Below, piece after piece: positions 51,001 through 60,863 of a stretch of 64,000 nucleotides of DNA. The stretch is taken from contig NC_080422.1 of NCBI RefSeq assembly GCF_029873635.1, positions 19,620,095-19,684,094 on the forward strand, written 5' to 3'. The translations under genes and the position numbers were made by a program. Each line of letters starts with the position of its first letter. Within the stretch, counting starts at the first letter, position 1. Origin of the DNA: Malania oleifera. Its lineage: Eukaryota > Streptophyta > Magnoliopsida > Santalales > Ximeniaceae. A model generated the notes under the pieces. It searched no databases. It saw only the letters and a list, made by a program, of their open reading frames with translations, and was not told the origin of the DNA.

Positions 51001-51770
51001 CTTCTTTGTTAGTAAGGCCATGTCATCTTCCGTATCATATCACTTTCTTCACTAGAGTTTTTTGACAATGCCTCAAGTGCTGTGGCTTTCTTTGCTTTGC
51101 ATTGCTCATTCTTCCTCTTATTTATTACAAGCTCATAGGTGATGAGTGATTCAATAAGTTCGTCAACAGAGATCTCCTTAAGATTTCTCCTTTTTGCTAT
51201 TGCTGTAACTTTCGCTTCCCAAACTGGAGGTAGTCCCCTGAGTATTTTCCTGATCAACTCATAATTAGGGTAAGTTTTTCCAAGTGCATTTAAAGAATTT
51301 GCGATGTGTGTGAATCTAATGTACATGGATTGAATAGATTCATTAGTAGTCATTTTAAATGCTTCATATTCACTGGTGAGCATGTCTATCCTACTATCTT
51401 TTACTTCCTTAGTGCCTTCATATGTAACTTCTAATTTTTCCCAAATTTCTTTAGCAGAATTACATGCCATTATCCTATTAAATTCATTTACATCTAGTGC
51501 ACAGAAAAGTAAGTTCATTGCAGTAGCATTTATTTGTACCGATTTCTAGTCCTCTTCAGTATACTCATCTTTAGTTTTAGGCACATTTACCTTATCAATT
51601 ACTTTCATGGGAACATGATTTCCCTTAGTGACTATTTTTCATACCTTCCAATCCACATTTAAAAGATATATGCTCATCCTACATTTCCAATAGGTATAAT
51701 TTACACCACAGAAAATTGGTGATCTAGTGGATGAGTGTCCCTCACTGAATGGAGTTATACCGATGTGTGA
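48099..51770 (-). pseudogene. Element E gag, protease, integrase and RT N-terminal half (broken)
   Basis: From high to low, gag begins near 51770 with a GVNYTYWKCRMSIYL block and has a stop soon after. Open gag (51518-51009) contains LRGLPPVWEAKVTAI. An intact knuckle CYNCKEVGHIKPEC is near 50880. A predicted coiled coil (about 50650-50400) follows. The protease motif near 50050 reads WYMDSECSHHM, with the catalytic Gly of DSG changed to Glu. The integrase (49633-49100) has zinc-binding residues, SDMGRKF and TPQQNGVVERKN. The integrase C-terminal part (48952-48608) includes FLGYALDSKAYRVYN. The RT N-terminal half ends at element D. Stops and frameshifts are scattered throughout. Confidence 0.88.
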
Positions 51771-51814
51771 CATGTGATCTTTTTACAAATGAACTATTAA
51801 GGCTATCTAAACCC

Positions 51815-51826
51815 TCTCTGATACTA
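51815..51826 (-). other. Primer binding site of element E
   Basis: TAGTATCAGAGA on the minus strand, a slightly degenerate tRNA-iMet site, sits 2 bp from the 5' LTR. Confidence 0.8.
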
Positions 51827-51828
51827 AA

Positions 51829-54114
51829 TGTTGATTTAGGTGTAATTCCAAGAGGGGGGATGAATTGGGTATTTTTAAAATCTTTTAGATTATTTACCAC
51901 TTAATCCCGATTTTTATATTTAACAAATTATATGCAAGAATTTTAGGTTGATTTAAATTTATTTTATCAATGAATTCTTTTTACCCAATTAAGTGCGTGT
52001 GAGGTTATTCGATATACACACATAAAATACGAGTAATGAAATGTAGTGCGGAAAATAAAAGGATAAGGGAAGAGAGAAGACAAATGCGATTTTACGAGAT
52101 TCAGCCAACCCGGATGACGTCATCACCTTGAGCAACTCACTTAAGGATTCCACTATATCCCTGCTCGTTAAATTAGGACGGAGCTTCTCTTAAATCCGCT
52201 ACTTACAAGAGATACAACTTCCTCCTAATCCACTGCTTATAAGAGATACAACTCTGTCCTCAAACTCGGTTCACAGCCCGAATTGTGATTACAAAATAAT
52301 ATCAAATCTATAAAACACTCAATGTTGCTTCTAACAAAGCTAGTGAGTACAATTGAAATTCTTAACATACAATCATATGATGAAATTGGAAGTTCAGTAT
52401 GCATGTAACAATACACTCTTTAGATGAATGATATGCTCCAACACACAAATTCCCTTTTTATCAAAACTCCCAAGTAATGATATAATTAAAAGCTTTGGAG
52501 AAATTATGATTTGAGTTCAACTTCTTTAATGCACAAATATCAACCGTGATCTTATCAAAAGATTTATCTTGAATATTATAACGATCAAAATCAAGAAGTT
52601 TACTTCCAAATATTCAACCACAATGCAATCTTTGTAATATGCAAATATATATATGATATGTATTCCAAAGATCAAAAACCTAATGTAATATTTTTCAAAA
52701 AATATCCCTCAATAATATATCGTTATGAACACTAAGGATATTCAAACAAGTAGTTTTGTAATATTAAAAATATCAATTCTTTGAATAAAAACTCACTTGA
52801 CTCATGAATATCTAATCAATGAAAAAAGCTTTTCTCAAGTGGTACTCTTGTCAAAATTATTTAATATATGCACACTCAAGATCAACCTCTTAACAAATAT
52901 TCAAAATGGATTTCGCAATGACAAGCTCTTTGAAAAATAGATATCAATCAGCAAATCAGTTTAGATGAAGAAACTCTATGAAAATAACTATTAACGAGCA
53001 AATCGATTTACCAAACCTCAATACCAAAATGAAAGCATAATGATAGTTAGATGGCCTTTTGAAATTCGAGATAGTTTAGCTCAGATTCAGCTTTGAAATC
53101 CCAAGCAAAAGTTTCTACAGTATGTTCAAAGTTGTGCTAAACGTGTAATCAGCTCAATCGTATGCCAAAGGTTTTTTTTTTTTTTTCTCTTCTCTTCTTG
53201 TTCTTGTTGATCATGGATGGGGCACTGGGGTTTACATGTTGAATATATAGGTATCTTGCCCTTGGAATGAATCTTAACCGTTGGATCAAAAATTAGCTTG
53301 CGTGTTCTTTCATTAAAAATTAAAATTTTAAACTTTATCACAGGTTCAGACGACTAAGGTTAAAGGCTCAGACGACTGAAGTTCCTTAGAGTTTCAAAAA
53401 ATTAACCTAGACACAAGTCAGACGACTGAAGTTGGGGTTCAGTCTTTTGAAGTTTTAGGTTCAAACGACTGAAGTCCGAGTTCAGTCTTCTGAGATGTTT
53501 CTGCCAGGTTCTGTGTTTCACCATAAATTCTTCAGATGACTGAACTTAATCTTCGGTCTTCTAAAGAAATTTTTCAGAAAACTGAGCTTAACTTCGTTCT
53601 TTTGAAGTTACAACTTCAGACGACTAAACATCGAGTTCGGTCTTCTGAAGTGACCAATTCCTGGATTTTTCTTTTTAGTTCAAAAAATTTGCTTTACTCT
53701 ATTTCTTGGCTCTTTTATAAAAATATTTACTGAGATTTTGAAAATATATCTAACTCCATAGATATCCCCTAATGATGTTCATGAAATGCATGAGTCCTAA
53801 GGTCATTCTAGGGTATATGTTGAGCCTCAAATTAAATCATATGAATATGTAAATACATTAGTTCTAAATACCCATTCCCATGACGATCTTGAACTTGTCG
53901 CTTGCATCTTCATTCTTCAACTCTTTTTGTTCCATGAATTTTGCCAAGATGTGTAGATTTTACCAAGATGTGTATGCTTTAATCTTCATGGCTTCCATGA
54001 CTTGTTATCTTTCCATGCATGCTAAATATTGTTTTTAATCGAAATCTTAATGCACAGATCAAATACCAAGTGATTTGTCATTATCAAAACCGGATTGGAC
54101 TTAAAGAGTCAACA
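51829..54114 (-). repeat. 5' LTR of element E
   Basis: It runs from TGTTGATTTAGGTG to AGTCAACA on the plus strand and matches 34654-36921. The palindrome/inverted module array is at 53343-53652. Confidence 0.9.
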
Positions 54115-54236
54115 AAGGCCTTCACTATCCCTTACTGCACAAGTAAATCTTTCACTCTTCTTTGCCACAAATCGAAGTTTTCGGTTCCATCAAATTTGGC
54201 AACTTCAAATTTCGTAGATGAAGTGCCTGATGCCAT
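54115..54236 (-). pseudogene. Element F gag N-terminus
   Basis: The gag ATG is at 54236, 10 bp inside the primer site, giving MASGTSSTKFEVAKFDGTE and then a FDLWQRRVKDLLVQ block, typical of TNT1-like Copia gag. A TAA follows shortly, fitting loss of a Gln codon. Element E is inserted directly after, at 54114/54115, and the rest of gag resumes at 34653. This shows F was present before E. Confidence 0.88.
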
Positions 54237-54245
54237 AACAACAAC

Positions 54246-54257
54246 GCTCTGATACCT
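54246..54257 (-). other. Primer binding site of element F
   Basis: AGGTATCAGAGC on the minus strand, one mismatch from the tRNA-iMet form, lies 3 bp from the 5' LTR. Confidence 0.85.
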
Positions 54258-54260
54258 ATT

Positions 54261-54638
54261 TGTTGTGAATATGAACTCGAATTTGCACAGCGGAATATAA
54301 ACGTAGAAATAATGAACAAGTAAATTACAAACACGTAGTATATCTGAAAGCAAAGTAACAACACGAAGATTTACGTGGTTTGGCAATGCCTACATCTACA
54401 GGAGCAATCAGAAAAGATTTTTACTATGAGAATGTCAAAGAACACAATACAATACAATACAATACAATGATCTTCCACACTCAGAATATACCCAGAATGG
54501 TATATTTATAAACCCTTTAGAGGTTTCCCTCCAAACACCCAACCATATTAACATTAATATTCAAATTTTGAAATCAGTTCACTGCCCCGAGCAAATTAGT
54601 TGACTAATTGGGTCAATCAGTTGACTAATTAGGTCAAT
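54261..54638 (-). repeat. 5' LTR of element F (truncated)
   Basis: It matches 30288-30665 or so, then diverges after the GACTAATT palindrome modules. About 130 bp of the LTR start (minus sense) is missing, so no target duplication can be read. Confidence 0.8.
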
Positions 54639-55574
54639 GATTTTAAGATTTACAACTAAGGATAGCTTGAAAAGTTTAAAAATAAACATTTTTTTTTTCA
54701 AAATTTCTATATAAAAATTTTATATTTCAAAAAAGTAAACATTCAAAAAAAAGTATTGTGTTGTAGAATATGGCTTATATGTTGAGTGGAACATATGTAC
54801 AAAGAGAAAACATGGTGAACAATAGATATACTGGTTTGCAGGACCAAACCGTCAATGGTTTTGTCAGATTCTAAAGAAACAATTGACTGTTATGCAGTAT
54901 TACATCGAATGTTTGGTCTCAGCTTTAAACTGTCGATGATATGAATGAAATCATCGTCAGTTTTTCTTGATTACTCAGTGCTAGTTTTTAAATTTTGAAT
55001 TGGGAAATTGTATAGTCGAACAAGAATTGAAACACGCGTTTGAACTTCAGAATAAAAACTCAAGACGATATCTTTCCTACTTAATTTAAGCACAAAATAA
55101 AAAAATAAACTCATTCAAACATAAATTCAACAATAGCCAAATTTCTAACGCATTTAAGAACTCAAACTAAAATCAAAATTTTAATAACTAAACGATAAAC
55201 TTAAACATGAAAAAAAAATTTGATTTTAATTAAACTAACTTTAAATTAAATAAAACACAACAAGATTTAAATCCTAAAAGAAATAACTCAATCAAGTACT
55301 AATTCAAGTGATAATACTAATTAAGAAATAAAAGAACACAAATAAACCTTAATAATAACTTCCAAACACAATTTAAAAACTAAAACTTTAATTAAAATTT
55401 TACTAAAAAAATACAATTATTCAATTAATCAAACGTAATAACAAATAAAACTAAAAGAAGAGAGAAGAAATAAGAGAAAAAGGAAGAGAGAGAGAGAGAG
55501 AGAGAGAGAGCAAAGTTGTGTGTGGCTCGAGTTCAGTAGGAGAAGATGGCTCGGTTTCAGTAGGAGAAGGTGAC
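54639..55574. other. AT-rich stretch with an LTR-like hairpin
   Basis: No gene was recognised. It holds 'accgtcaatggt'-type palindromes (about 54846-54870) and the strong hairpin listed separately, resembling the palindrome zone of an LTR. A (GA)n run lies at 55484-55510. The A-rich part at 55080-55440 shows nothing. Confidence 0.45.
54927..54963. repeat. Inverted repeat / hairpin
   Basis: AAACTGTCGATGAT (54927-54940) and ATCATCGTCAGTTT (54950-54963) are reverse complements except at one position, around a 9-base loop. Confidence 0.85.
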
Positions 55575-55783
55575 TTGGGTTGGCCTTCCAGCAGACATAC
55601 ATTGCAAGTTGTAGGAATTTTCAGAGGGTGATATGGTTATGGTCCGTATTCATCCCGAGCAAATTCTTGTAGGAAAGGTAAGAAGGTTGAATGCTAAAAA
55701 GATGGGACCTTTTAAAATTTTAAAGAAAACTAGTTAAAATGCTTACATGCTTGATATTCCTATTGATTTTGGCATAAGCAATG
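55575..55783 (+). pseudogene. Gypsy element G integrase C-terminal fragment, part 1
   Basis: The plus frame gives EFSEGDMVMVRIHPEQ, then KMGPFKILKKTS, and then, after a stop, AYMLDIPIDFGISNV, the conserved C-terminal integrase block of plant Ty3/Gypsy polyproteins. The frame is then interrupted by a solo LTR whose target duplication CAATG is at 55779-55783. It continues at 57655. The 5' end is lost near a (GA)n run. Confidence 0.82.
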
Positions 55784-57649
55784 TGTTGATCTTATAGGTA
55801 ATACCCTGTTTTGATAATGACAAATACTCAGGTATTTAAAGTCTATTAAGTTTGTGTGCAAGTTTATATTAGCAAGGCTATTTGTTGGCATGTGAAGTCT
55901 TGGAGAATAAAGACTCAGATCTTTTATTTGTTGTAATTTAATTAAGTTTTATTCAGGTCTGTAATAATTAAAGCTCAATGGTCTGTAATAATTATTGCAT
56001 TGCTTGCATGATAGGATAAATAAGCTCAAAGGCCTTAGACTGACCGTAGGACCCATAATTCTACATGAAAAGGTTCGCAATTGGCTTAGAATTAAGTATC
56101 ATGTGATTAGGGACAATTTCATAAAAGGAATAAGACCAAAATACATAGTGTTGGCATGTTCGGTAGACCAAACTCCAATGCAAAGAGCTCTTCGGTCGAC
56201 CAAACCTTCCCAAGGTCAATTGTTTGACCCTTCGGTTGACCGACCTTAAAGTGTGCTGCTCTTGGTCGACCGAACTTTCAAGTTCAAAAGGACTTGGTCG
56301 ACTAAAGTATATGAAGTTCGGTCAACTGAACTAAGTTTGGTTGACCGAACTTTGGAGGGTTCATAATCGCCTTTGATTGGTCAACCATCTTCCCAGTTCA
56401 AATTCATCCTAGTCGACCAACTATGCACCCCGATCGACTGAACCATAAAAATGGTCGATCGACCCTCTCGGGTTGCTCGGATTTTTCTGAAGTTAAAACA
56501 GGGTTAATTTTCTTAAATGATTTTAAAAATAATTTAATAATACCCTATATATCCCCAACGGTTATAATTTTAACCTTCTCTATATATAGGGGTTCATATG
56601 CATGAATTAGAAACAAGATTAGCAATAATGATTAGCAATTTTTCTTTAAAATCTAAAAGTTCCATTTCTCATATTCAAGCTTCTTAGATTCATTCTTACT
56701 CATTCTTATTTCTAAAGTCACTTAGTAAGAGTGCTCTTATGTTCATCTCATTAAGCTTACACTCTCATCTACTTGTGTTGATTGAGTTTCATTTTATTTT
56801 GAGAGTAAGCATTAAGTTTTTCTAGGAGACTTCATAAATAAGTCTTCGGTAGGAAAACTTCTTTGGGCTTATGAGTTTTGCATAATCATTGCAATACTCA
56901 AGAGCTCGTATTGCATTTTGTTTGTAAAATAATTTTTTACAAACCATTTTCAAATATCTCTTATGCTTATTTTAAGAAAAATATTTTTGAGATATTTGCT
57001 TGTGTTGTGAAAGATCTTTGTTGCTGAATATTGTGATTGATATTATTGTATTGACATAAAGATCCTATCACTCACACTCTCACGGACTAATTACTATAAT
57101 TGCATTATTTTTGAGAGTTGACATCAAAACTATATTGAGCTTATCATATCTTATCATTCGATAGTGTGTTGATTATTATTGGTACAAATCTTCTTGATTG
57201 AGAAACATTTAATTTTTACATGTCTTGTATTGAATATTGGTTGTATTCTAGGAGTGGCTTGAGGGGGTGGTAATCTAGCACGAAAGGATTGGTTATGAAG
57301 GTTAAGGTCAGCCATGTGCTAATTGACCTGATTGTATTTAGGTGCCACTCCACCCATTAAGTGAGCCTATAGTGTAATCCTTGTACTTCTGAGCCAAGGC
57401 GGGGATGTAGGCAGTTTCCCAAACCTTGATAATATTTATGGTGTCATCTCTATTTACTACTTTATCGTGCATGCTCAATTAAATCACTTGTGCAGTTTAA
57501 TTTTCGCTGAATATATATATACTGATTTATTTTATACATACTAGTTTGATCTTAGGCTTGTGTAATACTGCTACTAGCGGATTGACCTAGGGGATTAATT
57601 TTTTAAAATACTAATTCACCCCCCTCTTGGGATTACAATAAAGTTAACA
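55784..57649 (+). mobile_element. Sirevirus-like solo LTR with target duplication
   Basis: 1866 bp, starting TGTTGATCTTATAGG and ending AAAGTTAACA, flanked by CAATG at 55779-55783 and 57650-57654. The ends resemble the element E LTR in minus sense: 'gataatgacaaat' near the start and 'ccccccctcttggg(a)attaca' near the end. No internal sequence remains, so it is a solo LTR formed by recombination between LTRs. It contains about eleven TTCGGTCGACCGAA-like modules at 56157-56470. ORFs within it are not genes. Confidence 0.88.
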
Positions 57650-57654
57650 CAATG

Positions 57655-57971
57655 TGTTTAATATTGAAAATCTAATCCCTTTTCTTAAAGCATCATCTTT
57701 TGTGGAGCCTTTGAATTCTAACCTTGCAAGTGATCCTACTCCATTATTCACTCCTTCTGAACTTGAAACCCTAAAGTTACCTTTGCCTCCACCTTTACCC
57801 AGACCAAAGAACCTTGATGAGATTGAAGAGATCTTGGATGATAAGACAACATTCATACGAGTAGGATCATTCCAAAAGTTCTTCGTCAAGTGGAGAGGCA
57901 AGTCACTTTTCGAGAGGACTTGGATTCTTAAAGAAGACCTCCTTCGTCTCAACCCAGAGTTGTATTCCTAG
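57655..57971 (+). pseudogene. Gypsy element G C-terminus with chromodomain-like region, part 2
   Basis: The frame resumes after the solo LTR with FNIENLIPFL, completing the integrase C-terminal block begun at 55575. A proline-rich linker (LPLPPPLPRP) follows, then FFVKWRGKSLFERTWILKED, which matches the plant chromovirus chromodomain-like motif. It stops at 57969-57971. The piece is open over 105 codons but has no start or catalytic domain and is a retroelement remnant, not a host gene. Confidence 0.82.
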
Positions 57972-58318
57972 TACATCACTTCTTTTTCTTCAGAGAAAAA
58001 TTCTTTCGGGCTCGAGAGAGACAATGGGGATCAACATGCCTTACCCATTTCCTACATTGCCTATAATCATCTTTATCCCAGTTGTTACCTCGTGAGAGGT
58101 GTGAATGACTGCTTGAACACGTTCCTATGGTTAAGTGTTGTTGAATCATCACCAAGTCCAAATCATTAAGCCTAATTAACTTCGATGACATAATGACTTT
58201 TTATTGCATATCTGGTAATTAATGGCATAAAGTGCCCCCCTTACAGGTGTGTCAAAAAAGATGTTTGATAAAAAATCACACACCTTTTGAAATGATAATG
58301 TGATTGAGGTGGGGATAT
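57972..58318 (+). other. 3' untranslated region and polypurine tract of element G
   Basis: A non-coding stretch ends in TTGAGGTGGGGATAT (about 58304-58318), a good polypurine tract directly before an LTR-type TGTGGATTGG start. Confidence 0.65.
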
Positions 58319-59114
58319 TGTGGATTGGTTCTAAATGGATTCATTATGCTAGCCTTCGCTAAATGTGTAAGGATAAGGATAATGAGATAGTCATAAATGT
58401 TGTACAAATCATAGGAAGGGGAAAGAAAATGATAGCGATGATCAGAACTAGATTAGAAAAGATAAGGAGAGGGAAAGTGAAAAGATAGAGTTAGAGAAGT
58501 AGATGCAATAAAAAATAGAGATAGAGGGATAAAGTGGTGCATATATATGCCAAATCGATAGTTATTTGTCACATTGTGTGAATTGAGTTGAATGTGGTGA
58601 AGGTCCATCACAACTGAAACAAATTACATATTTATACACTCCTCAAATCACACTCAGAGTTAATTGTGCCCCTTAACGTACTCATGGTTACGACTCATAA
58701 ATTAGGACCATTTCTAAGCATTAATGGTCAAATTATCATAGTAACTTTTATGCTTGATGATTTCTTACTTTGTAGCTGATAACTAGCAACTCTCATCTCA
58801 TGACTAGGTGACCTTTGTTGCCTGGATTTGCAATTAATTGTTTAACTCGCATGGTGAGTGGATGCCTCTAGATGAATGGACAATCTTCCTTGGGATTCCT
58901 TAGATGGGTTGGCAATGAATTGTTTGCCTTGCATAGGCAACTGCGAGATGTTCGAGTGACACTCGTCACATGTGTCGCCTAGATGTCATGTCACTATAGT
59001 CTTATAGCGACGTTGAGCTATGTGATTCGCCTTTGTTTGCCATGTGCGTGGGTGATTGTCATAGTTTGGCAACAATTACCATATCTCAGGAGGTGTACAG
59101 AGACGACACAAACA
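58319..59114 (+). repeat. 3' LTR of element G (probable)
   Basis: It starts TGTGGATTGGTTC after the polypurine tract; the best CA end is ACACAAACA near 59114. No second copy is present, so the right edge is a guess. Confidence 0.5.
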
Positions 59115-60863
59115 ATATCAAAGAGAAATTGACAAAACAATAAAAAAAATAAGAAATATTTTTATTCATGAATGAGATTTATTTTGATGATTTTTCATAT
59201 CTAAGCTTATACTTTCAAGTTTCTTAAAAGAAGTCCTAAATACTATAATAGAACACCCTGCATTTTTTTCATTCAATATACATGAATAACTTTATCAATC
59301 GATTCAAACAATATCTCTTAAACTATCTTCTCAATCATCTCGTACAACATCTCATCAAAACATAAGCAATTGCTTTAGTCATTCTATATAAAATGTCATG
59401 ACTTCTTGAACCATTGAATCAAACATCTCATAAGACACCAATATATTAAAGGCTTTCATGCCCACATATTTATTTTCTTCCTCCTTTTCAAAGTATTTCA
59501 TATATTTTGTAATTATAATTATATAAACGTATGAGGTCTATATTTTAATGAAGGAGTATAGTCAAAAAGTTCTTTTAGGCTTACATAGAATGCTATAAAT
59601 TAAGCAAATGTCATAGAAATATAGTATATATCTAGAGCAACAAAGGAAAGAAACATAATTTTAAATTTTAAAAGAAAGAAAATCAGGAAAAATTCACGTT
59701 AGGTAGATGTGTTTTAATATAAGTAATGTAGGATTGTTATATTCTCTTTTTATACCATCATCATTCGTAGACTATGATTACATAGGAGATTTATGAGTAG
59801 ATATAAAAGTTGTTGGGGAGTCTAATTTTGTAATTGTCTAACTAATTAGTTATTGCACTTTAGGTTATATCTCAATTAAATCCTAATTCTTAAATGTAAT
59901 AAGTTTCAAATTGGTCATGATCCAAAATTTATAATTAATTTCTATTATAATAGTAAAAATTAAATATAATAAAATGCGAGTCGTGCACTACATAATAATT
60001 TAGTAAATTGCAGAGAAGAATTTTCTATTTTCAAACTTTAAATCTACGTTTTAGAAATGTTTCGATTTGAATTTGTACTAATTTGAAAAAAGAAATATAA
60101 TACAAAATTATATTAAATTTTTATATAAATTTACCTAAATCTAAAATTTTAAAATTCAAAATTCATACTCTCAAACACAGTATCAGTAACTTTAAGTGAA
60201 TACAAAATTATAATTATCTCACATCCGCGCAAATTGCATGAAGCAGGTTTTAACACACAATGCACTGTATTTATGAATCAAATTTCCTTGTGCATTTAAA
60301 AAAAAAAATGTTCAATTTTCTAAATCAAGAGTCTTCAATGGGAGGAGGACATATTGTACTTATTATTTCTCTCTCTTGAATTTAAAATAAAATGATTAAA
60401 TAATGCAATTAATTAACATGCCTCGATAGATGACTTTTGGAATTTGAATTTTTCACTCTAAAAAATTACTTTCGCGAGAACAGAGAGAGAGAGAGGGAAA
60501 AACAAAACACAAGAAGTAAAATTCAAATTTAATGCTTCACATTAAATTGTGTGCGCTGAGAATCAATCAACTAAAATAAATGTAGAATATTAAAAAATTT
60601 TATAACCAAGAACTACCTGTATTTACATAAAACGCAAAATAAAAAATCTTGAGAGAGGATTAAAAGAAGTAAAAACAAACACAAGGAAAATGGGTGAGGG
60701 GTTGAGGTGCTAACAAAGCGAACAGTGGTCTGCCTATTTTTACACTTTGTATTGGAAAATTGAAGGAAGGACTAAGGGCACAGCTATTTTTTTACAAAGA
60801 CGAAGAAATATTGCGTACATCAATGCACATGGAAGAGATGGGTACGTTGCTGCAATGCCGAAC
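59115..60863. other. AT-rich intergenic DNA downstream of the P450 gene
   Basis: No coding or RNA gene was recognised. It includes the 3' flank of the minus-strand P450 gene; no canonical AATAAA is evident on that strand close to the stop. A short GA run lies near 60482. Confidence 0.5.

Larger units (their letters stand above)
34654..54114 (-). mobile_element. Sirevirus-like Copia element E (host of nested element D)
   Basis: LTRs of about 2.27 kb lie at 34654-36921 and 51829-54114. The flanks AAGGT (34649-34653) and AAGGC (54115-54119) form a target duplication with one transition, within gag of element F. The minus-strand order is gag with CCHC knuckle and coiled coil, protease, integrase, RT, RNase H. 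Multiple polypurine tracts before the 3' LTR, a gag with a YTYWKCRMSIYL-type N-terminus and palindrome-rich LTRs are traits known for the Sirevirus genus. Element D (38827-48098) splits the RT. Without D, E would be about 10.2 kb. Its genes are broken. Confidence 0.88.

Noticed and set aside
55995..56249. 84-codon ORF
   Set aside because: It lies inside the Sirevirus-like solo LTR and reads through its palindrome modules.
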